From positions 1 to 64,000 of the forward strand of contig NZ_VOIR01000017.1 of the NCBI RefSeq assembly GCF_007923295.1: DNA of 64,000 bases, read 5' to 3'. The notes under the pieces are model-generated. The model did no database searches. It was not told where the DNA came from and worked only from the letters and a program-made list of their open reading frames with translations. The translations under genes and the position numbers were made by a program. The first letter of the stretch is position 1; every line of letters starts with the position of its first letter. The DNA is from Agrococcus sediminis (lineage in GTDB: Bacteria > Actinomycetota > Actinomycetes > Actinomycetales > Microbacteriaceae). Shown in pieces: positions 54,323 to 63,160 of the stretch.

Positions 54323-54982
54323 GTGCAGCTGATCCTCGCCTCCGCCTCGCCCGCCCGGCTCGCGCTGCTGCGCCAGGCCGGCATCGAGCCGCTCGTTCGG
54401 CCGACCGACCTCGACGAGGAGCTGCTCGTCGCGGCACACGAGGCCGAGCACGGGCCGCTCTCCCCCGCCGCGTACGTGCTGCTGCTGGCGCGCGCGAAGG
54501 CCGAGGCGCTGCTCGACCAGGATCCGCTCACGGGCTTCGACGGCCTCGTGCTCGGCGGCGACTCGTCGCTCGAGCTCGACGGCGCGATGCTCGGCAAGCC
54601 GCATACGCCCGAGCGCGCGCGGGAGCGCTGGGTCGCGCAGCGCGGGCGCTCGGCGACGCTGCACTCGGGGCACTGGATGCTGCGGGTGCGCGACGGTCGG
54701 ATCCAGGACTCCGCGGGCACCACGACCGCGACGCACCTCGACTTCTCGCCCGATGTCGACGACGCCGAGATCGACGCGTACGTCGCGACCGGCGAGCCGC
54801 TCCAGGTCGCGGGCGCGTTCACGATCGACGGGCGCGGCGCCGCCTTCATCGACCGCATCGACGGCGACCCGTCGACGGTGATCGGGATGAGCATCCCCGC
54901 GGTGCGCCGGCTCGCGCGCGAGCTCGGCGTCGCGTGGCCGGCGCTCACGGCGGCCGTGGCGACGCCGGCCGACGGGGCGTGA
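54323..54982 (+). CDS. Maf-like nucleoside triphosphate pyrophosphatase
   Basis: The 219-residue protein has the Maf signatures LASASPARLALLRQAGI at the start, VLGGDSSLELDG near residue 74, the GKPHTPERAR loop and AGAFTIDGRGAAFIDRIDGDPSTVIGMS. Such enzymes hydrolyse non-canonical or specific NTPs such as dTTP, UTP or m7GTP; which one is unclear. The GTG start at 54323 yields the family opening. Its stop overlaps the next gene (GTGA). In mycobacteria a Maf gene (Rv3282) follows accD5/accE5, consistent with local synteny. Confidence 0.9.
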   Translation: MQLILASASPARLALLRQAGIEPLVRPTDLDEELLVAAHEAEHGPLSPAAYVLLLARAKAEALLDQDPLTGFDGLVLGGDSSLELDGAMLGKPHTPERARERWVAQRGRSATLHSGHWMLRVRDGRIQDSAGTTTATHLDFSPDVDDAEIDAYVATGEPLQVAGAFTIDGRGAAFIDRIDGDPSTVIGMSIPAVRRLARELGVAWPALTAAVATPADGA

Positions 54983-55722
54983 CCGTGGCCCGCGGCATGT
55001 GGGTGTGGGTGCGCGAGGACGCGCCGCCCGATCCGGCGGAGGTCGCGGCGATCGCCGAGCGCGAGCGCGTGGAGGAGGCGTTCGTGAGCGTGCCGTGGTC
55101 GGGCCCGAGCGCCGACACCCATCGGATCGTCGCGGCGCTGCGCGGCCGGGGCGTCAGGGTCAGCGCCCTCGGCGGCGATCCCGCGTGGACGACCGGCGGC
55201 GACGCGGTGGCGTGGATGGAGCGCGCGACCGCCGCGTTCCTCTTCGAGGGCGTGCACCTCGACATCGAGCCGTGGGGCCGCCGCGACTGGAGCGGCCGCG
55301 AGGCCGAGCTGCTGCGCGGCCTCGAGCGCACGGTGCGCGACGTCGCCGCCCGCACGAGCCTGCCCGTCGACGTCGACCTCGTGCCCTGGCTCGCCGAGGC
55401 GCACCCGCGGCAGTTCGCCGACATCGCCCAGCGCGCCGACGCGGTGACGCTCATGGCCTACCGCGACCGGGCCGCCGACATCCTCTCGACGAGCGCCGCG
55501 GCCCGCAGCGCGCTCGGCGGTCTCGGCCGCTCGTACAGGATCGGCGTCGAGACCGGGCCGATCGCCGAGCCCGAGCCGACCGCCCGGCAGACCTTCGCCG
55601 ACGACGGGCGCGCGGTGCTCGAGCGCGAGCTCGCCGAGGTCGCGGCGGCGCTCGCGGCGGATGCGCGGTGCACGGGGGTCGCGCTCCACGACCTCGCGGG
55701 CTGCCGCGTGCTCGGTCCCTGA
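54979..55722 (+). CDS. TIM-barrel-like protein of unknown function (possible glycosidase fold)
   Basis: The 247-residue protein has no named family that I recognise. It reads like a TIM barrel: alternating strands and helices, with GMWVWVREDAP at the start, a GVHLDIEPWGRRDW segment near residue 88 recalling the D-x-D-x-E strand of family-18-like glycosidases, then DVDLVPWLAE and VTLMAYRD. There is no signal peptide, so it would be cytoplasmic. The GTG start overlaps the maf stop, so the two are translationally coupled. The function is unknown. Confidence 0.7.
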   Translation: MTVARGMWVWVREDAPPDPAEVAAIAERERVEEAFVSVPWSGPSADTHRIVAALRGRGVRVSALGGDPAWTTGGDAVAWMERATAAFLFEGVHLDIEPWGRRDWSGREAELLRGLERTVRDVAARTSLPVDVDLVPWLAEAHPRQFADIAQRADAVTLMAYRDRAADILSTSAAARSALGGLGRSYRIGVETGPIAEPEPTARQTFADDGRAVLERELAEVAAALAADARCTGVALHDLAGCRVLGP

Positions 55723-55741
55723 CCGCCGGCCCGCAGCCGGG

Positions 55742-57766
55742 CTAGGTCGACTGCTGCGTGGGCACCGCGTCGGCCTCGTCGGGGTCGACCGCCTGCTCGA
55801 ACTGCGCGTGCAGCAGCCGCCAGTACGCCCCCTGCCGCTCGACGAGCTCGTCGTGGTCGCCGTGCTCGACGATCGCGCCCTGCTCCATCACGAGGATGAG
55901 GTCGGCGTCGCGGATGGTCGAGAGCCGGTGGGCGATCACGAACGACGTGCGGTCGGTGCGGAGCGCCGCCATCGCGTGCTGCAGCAGCAGCTCGGTGCGG
56001 GTGTCGACCGACGAGGTGGCCTCGTCGAGGATGAGCACGCTCGGGCGGGCGAGGAAGGCGCGGGCGATCGTCACCAGCTGCTTCTCGCCGGCCGAGAGGT
56101 TGGTCGCGTCCTCGTCGATGACCGTGTCGTAGCCGTCCGGCAGCGCGTGCACGAAGCGGTCGACGTAGGTGGCGCGCGCGGCCTCGAGGATCTCGTCCTC
56201 GGTCGCCTCCGGCCGGCCGTACGCGATGTTCTCGCGGATCGTGCCGCCGAAGAGCCACGCGTCCTGCAGCACCATGCCCGTCTGCGCGCGCAGCGCATCC
56301 CTCGTCATGGTCCTCGTGTCGACGCCGTCGAGCGAGATGCGGCCGCCGTCGATCTCGTAGAAGCGCATGAGCAGGTTGACGAGTGTCGTCTTGCCCGCGC
56401 CGGTCGGGCCGACGATCGCGACCGTCTGCCCCGGCTCGACGACGAGCGAGAGGTCGTCGATGAGCGGGCGGTCGGGCGAGTACGCGAAGCGCACGTGGTC
56501 GAACACCACGCGCCCCCGGCCGTCGGCGGCCGCCGAGCCGCCGGCATCCGACTCCTCCTCGTCGGCGTCGAGCAGCTCGAAGACGCGCTCGGCGCTCGCG
56601 ACGCCCGACTGCACCATCGTCACGGTCTGCCCGATCTGGCCGAGGTTCTGCGAGAACTGCTGCGAGTACTGGATGAACGCCTGCACATCGCCGACGAGGA
56701 TCTGGCCCGCCGCGACGAAGAGGCCGCCGGCGACGGCGACGAGCACATAGCCGATGTTGCCGACGAAGGTCATGAGCGGGAAGACGAGGCCCGAGAGGAA
56801 CTGCGCCTTGAAGGCCGCCTGGAAGACGCCCTCGTTCTCGACCGCGAACCGGCCGCGCACGGCCTCCTCGCGTCCGAAGACCTTCACGAGCGCGTGGCCC
56901 GTGTAGGCCTCCTCGACGATCGCGTTCACCCGGCCGGTCCGGCGCCACTGCTCCTTGAAGAGCCCCTGCGCCGGGCCCAGCACCGCCCCGAGGATGATGC
57001 CCGTGAGCGGCACGGCGATGAGCGCGATGAGCGCGAGCCAGCCGTTGATCGTCAGCATCATCACCAGCACGCCGACGACCGTGAGGAGGCCGGTGACGAT
57101 CTGCGACATGGTCTGCGACACCGTCTGCGACACGTTGTCGAGGTCGTTCGTGACGCGCGAGAGCAGCTCGCCGCGCTGCGTGCGGTCGTAGTACGACAGC
57201 GGCAGGCGGTGGATCTTCTCCTCCACGTCGCGCCGCAGCCGCTGCACGGTGCGCTGCACGACGCGGTTCACGACGTAGCCCTGCAGCCACTGGAAGAGGG
57301 CGCCGACCGCGTAGACGGCGAGCACGAGCAGCAGGATGCCGCCGAGCGCCTCGAAGTCGATGCCCTGCCCCGGCTGCAGCCCCTCCATGCGCTCGAGGAT
57401 GTTCGCCAGCTCGTTCTCGCCCGCCTGGCGCAGCCCGCCGACGACCTGCTCCTGCGTCGTGCCGGGCGGCAGGTCGCGCTGCACGAGGCCGCGCACGATG
57501 ACGTTCGTCGCCTCGCCCAGGATGCGGGGCCCGAGCACGACGAGCACCACGCCGACCGCGCCGAGCGCGAACACGAGCGCGAGCAGCCAGCGGTGGGGCC
57601 GCATGAGGCCCAGGAGGCGCTTCGCGGAGGCGCCGAACGACTTCGCCTTCCCGGGCGGCGGCTCCCAGCCGCCGGCGCCGATGCGGGCGGCCTCGGCCTG
57701 CTCGGCCTCGATCCGCTCCTCGTCCGTGAGCTCGGGCTCCGGGGCCGCGCCCTGCTTCCGTGCCAT
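55742..57766 (-). CDS. ABC exporter half-transporter, canonical Walker B, atypical signature
   Basis: The 674-residue protein has an N-terminal cytoplasmic extension (about 55 residues), six membrane helices (about 65-380) and a nucleotide-binding domain. Walker A is VGPTGAGKTTL, Walker B is VLILDEATSSVD with the catalytic Glu, and the switch His is in IAHRLS. The signature loop is NLSAGEKQ rather than LSGGQ. Together with the upstream co-oriented gene (1-base gap) it should form a heterodimeric exporter. ATG 57766 follows that gene's stop. The substrate (lipid or drug) is unknown. Confidence 0.9.
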   Translation of the reverse strand: MARKQGAAPEPELTDEERIEAEQAEAARIGAGGWEPPPGKAKSFGASAKRLLGLMRPHRWLLALVFALGAVGVVLVVLGPRILGEATNVIVRGLVQRDLPPGTTQEQVVGGLRQAGENELANILERMEGLQPGQGIDFEALGGILLLVLAVYAVGALFQWLQGYVVNRVVQRTVQRLRRDVEEKIHRLPLSYYDRTQRGELLSRVTNDLDNVSQTVSQTMSQIVTGLLTVVGVLVMMLTINGWLALIALIAVPLTGIILGAVLGPAQGLFKEQWRRTGRVNAIVEEAYTGHALVKVFGREEAVRGRFAVENEGVFQAAFKAQFLSGLVFPLMTFVGNIGYVLVAVAGGLFVAAGQILVGDVQAFIQYSQQFSQNLGQIGQTVTMVQSGVASAERVFELLDADEEESDAGGSAAADGRGRVVFDHVRFAYSPDRPLIDDLSLVVEPGQTVAIVGPTGAGKTTLVNLLMRFYEIDGGRISLDGVDTRTMTRDALRAQTGMVLQDAWLFGGTIRENIAYGRPEATEDEILEAARATYVDRFVHALPDGYDTVIDEDATNLSAGEKQLVTIARAFLARPSVLILDEATSSVDTRTELLLQHAMAALRTDRTSFVIAHRLSTIRDADLILVMEQGAIVEHGDHDELVERQGAYWRLLHAQFEQAVDPDEADAVPTQQST

Positions 57767-57767
57767 C

Positions 57768-59492
57768 TCAGGCCTCCACTGCCATCTGCGACTCGACGAT
57801 CTCGCGGTAGGTGGCGCTGCCGGCGAGCAGCTCGTCGTGGCTGCCGGTGCCGACGACCCGGCCGGCGTCGAGCACCACGATGCGATCGGCGTCGACGATC
57901 GTCGACACCCGCTGCGCGACGACGATCTGCGTCGTCGCGCCCACCGCCTCCCGCAGCGCCGCCCGCAGGCGCGCATCCGTCGTGAGGTCGAGCGCCGAGA
58001 ACGAGTCGTCGAAGACGAGCACGTCGGGCTCGGCGACGAGCGCCCTCGCGATCGAGAGCCGCTGGCGCTGCCCTCCCGAGACGTTGGTGCCGCCCTGCGA
58101 GATGCGCGCGCCGAGCTGCCCCTGCATCTGCTGCACGAAGCCGGCCGCCTGCGCGATCTCGAGCGCGCGCCAGAGCTGCTCGTCGGTGGCCCCCTCGTTG
58201 CCGTAGCGGAGGTTCGACGCGACGGTGCCGGCGAAGAGGTAGGGCCGCTGCGGCACGATGGCGATGCCCCGCCAGAGGGTCTCGGCGTCGAGGTCGCGCA
58301 CGTCGGCGCCGCCCACGAGCACGCTGCCGCCGGTGGCGTCGAACAGGCGCGGGATGAGGTTCACGAGCGTCGTCTTGCCGGCGCCGGTCGAGCCGATGAT
58401 CGCGACCGTCTCGCCGGGCTCGGCGCGCAGCGAGACGCCCTCGAGCACCGGCGTCTCGGCGCCCGGGTACTGGAAGCGCACGTCGCGCAGCTCGACGGTG
58501 CCGGGCGTCGGCATGCGGTCGCCGACCGCGACGCGCTCGATCGAGGGCACCGTCTCGAGCACCTCGCCGATGCGCTTCGCCGAGACCGCGGCCCTCGGGA
58601 TCATGATCGTCATGAAGGTCGCCATGAGCACGCCCATGAGGATCTGCATGAGGTACTGCAGGAAGGCCATCATCGTGCCGATCTCGAGCTCGCCGGCGTC
58701 GACGAGCTGCGCGCCGAACCACAGCACCGAGACGCTCGAGACCTCGACGATGAGCATGATGATCGGGAACATCAGCACGAAGATGTTGCCGGTGCGGATC
58801 ATCGCGTCGGTCACGCCGTCGTTCGCCACCGCGAAGCGGGCGCGCTCGCGCCGCTCCTGCACGAAGGCGCGGATGACGCGGATGCCGGTGAGCTGCTCGC
58901 GCAGCACCTTGTTGATGCCGTCGATGCGCTCCTGCAGCAGGCGGAAGATCGGCACGAGCCTCCAGACGAGGAAGCCGAGCACGAGCAGCATGAGCGGCAC
59001 GGCGACCGCGATGAGCCACGAGAGCGTGCCGTCGGCCCGCACCGCCATGATCATGCCGCCGACGGCGAGCATCGGCGCCGACAGCAGCATCGTGCACGAC
59101 ATGAGGATGAGCATCTGCACCTGCTGCACGTCGTTCGTCGTGCGGGTGATGAGGCTCGCAGCGCCGAAGCGCTGCACGTCCTGCTCGCTGAAGTCGCCGA
59201 CCGTGGCGAAGACGTCGGCGCGCAGGTCGCGGCCCGCGCGCATCGCGAGCCGCGCGCCGAAGAGGATCGCGAGGATGTTCGCGGCCACCTGACCGAGGCT
59301 CAGCCCGAGCATGAGCGCCCCGAGGCGCCATATCGTGTCGGTGTCGCCCTGCAGCACGCCCTCGTCGATGATGTCGGCGTTGATCGTCGGCAGCATGAGC
59401 GACAGCACCGACTGCGCGAACTGGAACAGCACGACGAGCAGGAGCGGGAGCCACGAGGGGCGCACGTAGCGCACGATGAGCTTCCAGAGCAC
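57768..59492 (-). CDS. ABC exporter half-transporter with degenerate Walker B
   Basis: The 574-residue protein has six membrane helices (about residues 15-310) and a nucleotide-binding domain with Walker A IGSTGAGKTTL, signature NVSGGQRQ and Walker B VLVFDDSFSALD. Asp stands where the catalytic Glu should be, so its own ATP site is weak. Its signature loop completes the active site of the partner at 55742. GTG 59492 lies two bases after the TetR stop, so regulator and exporter form one operon. Heterodimers of this type export lipids or drugs. Confidence 0.9.
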   Translation of the reverse strand: MLWKLIVRYVRPSWLPLLLVVLFQFAQSVLSLMLPTINADIIDEGVLQGDTDTIWRLGALMLGLSLGQVAANILAILFGARLAMRAGRDLRADVFATVGDFSEQDVQRFGAASLITRTTNDVQQVQMLILMSCTMLLSAPMLAVGGMIMAVRADGTLSWLIAVAVPLMLLVLGFLVWRLVPIFRLLQERIDGINKVLREQLTGIRVIRAFVQERRERARFAVANDGVTDAMIRTGNIFVLMFPIIMLIVEVSSVSVLWFGAQLVDAGELEIGTMMAFLQYLMQILMGVLMATFMTIMIPRAAVSAKRIGEVLETVPSIERVAVGDRMPTPGTVELRDVRFQYPGAETPVLEGVSLRAEPGETVAIIGSTGAGKTTLVNLIPRLFDATGGSVLVGGADVRDLDAETLWRGIAIVPQRPYLFAGTVASNLRYGNEGATDEQLWRALEIAQAAGFVQQMQGQLGARISQGGTNVSGGQRQRLSIARALVAEPDVLVFDDSFSALDLTTDARLRAALREAVGATTQIVVAQRVSTIVDADRIVVLDAGRVVGTGSHDELLAGSATYREIVESQMAVEA

Positions 59493-59494
59493 GG

Positions 59495-60100
59495 TCAGGC
59501 CTCCTGGTCGACGAGGGCGGGTGCGGCGGCGCTGCCGATGCCGTGCAGCAGCACCTGCACCACGTCGGCGGCGGTGACCGACGGGGCGGTGTCGCCCCAG
59601 CCGGAGGCGGCCGCCCAGGCGAGCGTGCGCGTCATGTCGGCCGCGGCGAGCGGCGCGACGCGCAGTCGGTCGCGGTAGGGCTCGAAGCGCTCGGCGAGCC
59701 GCGCCTTCGACGACTCGAGCTCGCCCTGCCTGGCCTGCGCGCAGCGCTGCCCGATCGGGCCGAGCGCCATCACGAGCCGGAAGATGAAGCGCATCCGCTC
59801 GACCATCGCGTCGACCGTCGTCGTCAGCATCTCCTCGAGCGAGCCGTGCTCGAGGCGCGCCTGCTCGGCCGCCCAGTCGGCGGCGTCGAGGTGGTGGTCG
59901 GCGAGCGCGACGAGCAGCGACTCCTTGTCGCCGAACGCCTTGAAGAGCGTGCCCTCGGCGACGCCAGCGGCCTCGGCGAGCTGGCGGCTCGTGATCGCGG
60001 CGCCGTGCTCGAGCACCGCGGGCGTGACGGCCTCGATGATCTGCGCGCGCCGGTCGTCGGCGCTGAGGCGCGGGATGGGTGGGGGCACGTCCCCGAGCAT
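59495..60100 (-). CDS. TetR family transcriptional regulator
   Basis: The 201-residue protein has an N-terminal TetR helix-turn-helix (AQIIEAVTPAVLEHG, then SRQLAEAAGVAEGTLFKAFGDKESLL near residue 40) and a helical ligand-binding domain. It probably represses itself and the two downstream exporter genes, which follow within a few bases. ATG 60100 was chosen because the 22-bp palindromic operator lies just upstream at 60102-60123; the in-frame GTG at 60118 would place translation inside the operator. The inducing ligand is unknown but probably an exporter substrate. Confidence 0.88.
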   Translation of the reverse strand: MLGDVPPPIPRLSADDRRAQIIEAVTPAVLEHGAAITSRQLAEAAGVAEGTLFKAFGDKESLLVALADHHLDAADWAAEQARLEHGSLEEMLTTTVDAMVERMRFIFRLVMALGPIGQRCAQARQGELESSKARLAERFEPYRDRLRVAPLAAADMTRTLAWAAASGWGDTAPSVTAADVVQVLLHGIGSAAAPALVDQEA

Positions 60101-60101
60101 A

Positions 60102-60123
60102 GGTGAGTGAGCGCTCACTCACC
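60102..60123. promoter_or_regulatory. 22-bp palindromic TetR operator
   Basis: A perfect 22-bp inverted repeat with half-site GGTGAGTGAGC lies immediately upstream of the TetR start codon. Its TGAGTGAGC core is typical of TetR-type operators. Binding by the TetR protein would block expression of its own gene and of the exporter pair. No second copy was noticed. Confidence 0.8.
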
Positions 60124-60240
60124 AAGGGTCGATCGACGGCGCGCAGCCGGGCGCGACTGTGGGAATCGGCAACGGATCGCCGTCACCCTGTGTGGCGAGT
60201 GCACGCATCCGTCATGCGTCGCCGCCTAGGCTGAGGAACC

Positions 60241-62007
60241 ATGCCCCGCATCACGAAGGTCCTCATCGCCAACCGCGGCGAGATCGCCGTCCGCATCATC
60301 CGCGCGGCGCGCGATGCCGGCATCGCCTCGGTCGCCGTGTACGCCGAGCCCGACCGCGACGCGCAGCACGCGCAGCTCGCCGACGAGGCGTACTCGCTGC
60401 ACGGTGCGACGAGCGCCGAGAGCTACCTCGTGATCGACAAGCTCATCTCGGTCGCGCGCCGCTCCGGCGCCGACGCGGTGCACCCGGGCTACGGCTTCCT
60501 CGCAGAGAACGCCGACTTCGCGCGCGCCGTGATCGACGCGGGCCTCATCTGGATCGGGCCGGGCCCCGACGCGATCGAGCAGCTCGGCGACAAGGTCTCC
60601 GCGCGGCACATCGCCGAGTCGGTCGGAGCGCCCCTCGCGCCCGGCACCATCAACCCCGTCGCGGGCGCCGACGAGGTGCTCGCGTTCGTCGACGAGCACG
60701 GACTGCCGGTCGCGATCAAGGCGGCGTTCGGCGGCGGTGGCCGCGGCCTCAAGGTCGCCCGCACGCGCGAGGAGGTGGAGCAGCAGTTCGACTCCGCCAC
60801 CCGCGAGGCCGTCGCGGCGTTCGGCCGCGGCGAGTGCTTCGTCGAGAAGTACCTCGACAAGCCCCGCCACGTCGAGACGCAGTGCCTGGCCGACGAGCAC
60901 GGCAACGTCGTGGTCGTCTCCACGCGCGACTGCTCGCTGCAGCGCCGGCACCAGAAGCTCGTCGAGGAGGCGCCCGCACCGTTCGTCTCCGCCGCGCAGG
61001 ACGCCGAGCTGCGCCGCGCGTCGAAGGAGATCCTGCGCGCCGCGGAGTACGTCGGCGCCGGCACCTGCGAGTTCCTGATCGGCGCGGACGGCACGATCTC
61101 GTTCCTCGAGGTGAACACCCGCCTGCAGGTGGAGCACCCGGTCTCGGAGGAGGTCACCGGCATCGACCTCGTGCGCGAGCAGTTCCGCATCGCCGAGGGC
61201 GAGGCGCTCGGCTACGACGACCCGGAGGTGCGCGGCCACTCGATCGAGTTCCGCATCAACGGCGAGGACGCCGGCAGCGGCTTCATGCCGCAGCCCGGCC
61301 CCGTGCGCATCTTCCGCGCCCCGTCGGGCCCCGGCATCCGCGTCGACTCCGGCGTCGTCGCCGGCGACGTGATCGGCGGCAACTTCGACTCGATGCTGGC
61401 GAAGCTCATCGTCACCGGCCGCGACCGCGACGAGGCGCTCGCCCGCGCCCGCCGCGCGCTCGCCGAGTTCGAGGTCGACGGGCTGCCGACCGTGCTGCCG
61501 TTCCACCGCCGCATCGTCGACCACCCGGCGTTCGCCCCGGCCGGCGGCGCGCCCTTCTCGATCTACACCTCGTGGATCGAGACCGAGTTCGAGAACGACA
61601 TCCCCGCGTGGGGCGGCGAGCCGGGCGAGCTGGGCGGCCCCGAGCCGCGCCGCACCGTGGTCGTCGAGGCCGACGGCAAGCGCATCGCCGTCTCGATGCC
61701 GAAGCGGCTCTTCGCCGAGACGAAGGACGCCAAGGGCCCGGCGCCGCGCCGCACCCGCGCTGCGCTCGCGGGCGGCGCCGCGAGCGGCGCGATCATCTCG
61801 CCGATGCAGGCGACCGTCGTGAAGGCCGCCGTCGCCGAGGGCGACCGGGTCGTCGCCGGCGACCTGCTGGTCGTGCTCGAGGCGATGAAGATGGAGCAGC
61901 CGCTCTCCTCCCCGATCGACGGCACCGTGACCGCGATCGACGCTCCTGTCGGCGGCACCGTGCCCTCCGGCCACCACCTGGTGACGATCACGCCGGACGC
62001 CGCGTAG
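60241..62007 (+). CDS. accA3: acyl-CoA carboxylase alpha subunit (biotin carboxylase and biotin carrier)
   Basis: The 588-residue protein joins a biotin carboxylase (about residues 1-450) to a biotin carrier domain (about 515-588). Motifs are [14 protein letters not shown], the ATP loop [12 protein letters not shown] near residue 160, [15 protein letters not shown] near residue 290 and the biotin site EAMKMEQ near residue 547, whose Lys BirA would biotinylate. It carboxylates biotin for transfer by AccD5. ATG 60241 has a GAGG ribosome binding site and an upstream TAGGCT box. It lies about 13 kb from accD5, separated by unrelated genes. Confidence 0.96.
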   Translation: MPRITKVLIANRGEIAVRIIRAARDAGIASVAVYAEPDRDAQHAQLADEAYSLHGATSAESYLVIDKLISVARRSGADAVHPGYGFLAENADFARAVIDAGLIWIGPGPDAIEQLGDKVSARHIAESVGAPLAPGTINPVAGADEVLAFVDEHGLPVAIKAAFGGGGRGLKVARTREEVEQQFDSATREAVAAFGRGECFVEKYLDKPRHVETQCLADEHGNVVVVSTRDCSLQRRHQKLVEEAPAPFVSAAQDAELRRASKEILRAAEYVGAGTCEFLIGADGTISFLEVNTRLQVEHPVSEEVTGIDLVREQFRIAEGEALGYDDPEVRGHSIEFRINGEDAGSGFMPQPGPVRIFRAPSGPGIRVDSGVVAGDVIGGNFDSMLAKLIVTGRDRDEALARARRALAEFEVDGLPTVLPFHRRIVDHPAFAPAGGAPFSIYTSWIETEFENDIPAWGGEPGELGGPEPRRTVVVEADGKRIAVSMPKRLFAETKDAKGPAPRRTRAALAGGAASGAIISPMQATVVKAAVAEGDRVVAGDLLVVLEAMKMEQPLSSPIDGTVTAIDAPVGGTVPSGHHLVTITPDAA

Positions 62008-62019
62008 CCGGACGGCCCG

Positions 62020-62682
62020 ATGGCGCCCGCCGCGGACGGCATCCTCGACTCCCCGAGTGAGGACGCGGCGCCGCGGCTCGCCGTCGTGGCCGGAGACCCC
62101 GACCGGCGGCCGTGGCTGCTGCTGCACGGCACGGACGGCAGCGAGGCCGACCTCGTGCCGCTCGCGCACCGGCTCGCACCCGGAGCCGGCACCATCGCCG
62201 TGCGCGGCGCGGTGCGCACGACCGGCGGCTTCGCCCACTTCCGCCGCCGACCCGATCGGACCATCGACGAGGACGACCTCCTCGCTCGCGCCGAGACCCT
62301 GAGCGCGCTCGTCTCCGATGCGGTGACCGCGCACGGATTCCGGCGAGAGCCGATCGTGCTGGGCTACTCCAACGGGGCCATCATGGCGGCGGCGATCATC
62401 GCGCTGCGGCCCGAGCTGCTCGGCGCCGCGATCCTGCTGCGTCCGCTCGCCCCGTTCGGAAGCGGCGAGCTGCCTCGCGTGCCGGGTCTGCCGGTGCTGC
62501 TCGTGGAAGCCGCGGACGATGCGCGGCGGAGACCCGATGACGCCGAGCGCGTGTCGCGGCGGCTCGGCGACGCCGGTGCCGACGTCGTGCACCGTCGGCT
62601 GCGGACCGGGCACGCGCTGGCCGAGGACGACCGGATCGCCATCGCGGCGTGGCTCCTCGCCCGCCCCTCCCTCGACCGCTGA
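62020..62682 (+). CDS. alpha/beta hydrolase (carboxylesterase/phospholipase-like)
   Basis: The 220-residue protein has the alpha/beta-hydrolase oxyanion segment LLLHGTDGSEADLVPLA near residue 33, the nucleophile elbow GYSNGA near residue 114, an acidic residue in LLVEAADDARR and the final His in RTGHALAEDD. The pattern matches the family of small carboxylesterases and dioxygenase-linked hydrolases. It follows accA3 by 12 bases, so it is probably co-transcribed; the substrate is unknown. Confidence 0.82.
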   Translation: MAPAADGILDSPSEDAAPRLAVVAGDPDRRPWLLLHGTDGSEADLVPLAHRLAPGAGTIAVRGAVRTTGGFAHFRRRPDRTIDEDDLLARAETLSALVSDAVTAHGFRREPIVLGYSNGAIMAAAIIALRPELLGAAILLRPLAPFGSGELPRVPGLPVLLVEAADDARRRPDDAERVSRRLGDAGADVVHRRLRTGHALAEDDRIAIAAWLLARPSLDR

Positions 62683-62693
62683 GGCACAGCAGC

Positions 62694-62721
62694 GACGCCC
62701 GCGGCGGCTCGTGCGGGCGTC
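62694..62721. terminator. hairpin terminator between convergent genes
   Basis: A perfect 9-bp stem GACGCCCGC/GCGGGCGTC with a 10-base loop lies 12 bases after the hydrolase stop and before the 3' end of the YCII gene. It could end transcription from both sides; no long T-tract follows. Confidence 0.6.
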
Positions 62722-62752
62722 TCTCAGCCCGTGCGGCCATCGCGGCGCTCGC

Positions 62753-63133
62753 TCACCCCATGGGGAAGACGCGCCGCCACTCGATGTGGCCGCCGGTTGG
62801 CACGAGCGGCGCGAGCTGCCGCGCGATGTCCTCCGACTCGGCCTCGATCACGTAGTAGCCGCTGATCACCTCGTCGCCCTCGAGGCTCGCGCCGTCCGTC
62901 CAGACCGCGCCCTCCACCTCGCGCCCCTCGGGCCCGGGCCGGACGACGCCGCCGTGGCGACGGTTGTGCAGCGCGTTGCCGGCGACGATGCGCGCGCCGA
63001 GCTCGGCCACGCGCCGCTCGAACGCCTCGAACCCGGGGAACTCGGCGGCGATCTGCTCGCCCGCGCCCTCGCCGACGTACGCGTCGGAGTCCCAGTCGGG
63101 CTCCACGATCAGGAACAGGTACTGGTCGGCCAT
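62753..63133 (-). CDS. YCII-related domain protein
   Basis: The 126-residue protein matches the dimeric alpha-beta YCII/DGPF fold: QYLFLIVEPDWDSDAY at the start, FERRVAELGARIVAGNAL near residue 38, VWTDGASLEGDEVISGYYVIEAES near residue 77 and HIEWRRVFPMG at the end. Members often accompany ECF sigma factors, but none is nearby. The function is unknown. ATG 63133 has an upstream GGAG-type ribosome binding site; the next gene on the same strand begins upstream. Confidence 0.8.
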   Translation of the reverse strand: MADQYLFLIVEPDWDSDAYVGEGAGEQIAAEFPGFEAFERRVAELGARIVAGNALHNRRHGGVVRPGPEGREVEGAVWTDGASLEGDEVISGYYVIEAESEDIARQLAPLVPTGGHIEWRRVFPMG

Positions 63134-63160
63134 CGGCGCATCCTCTCCTCGGAGCCGGCG

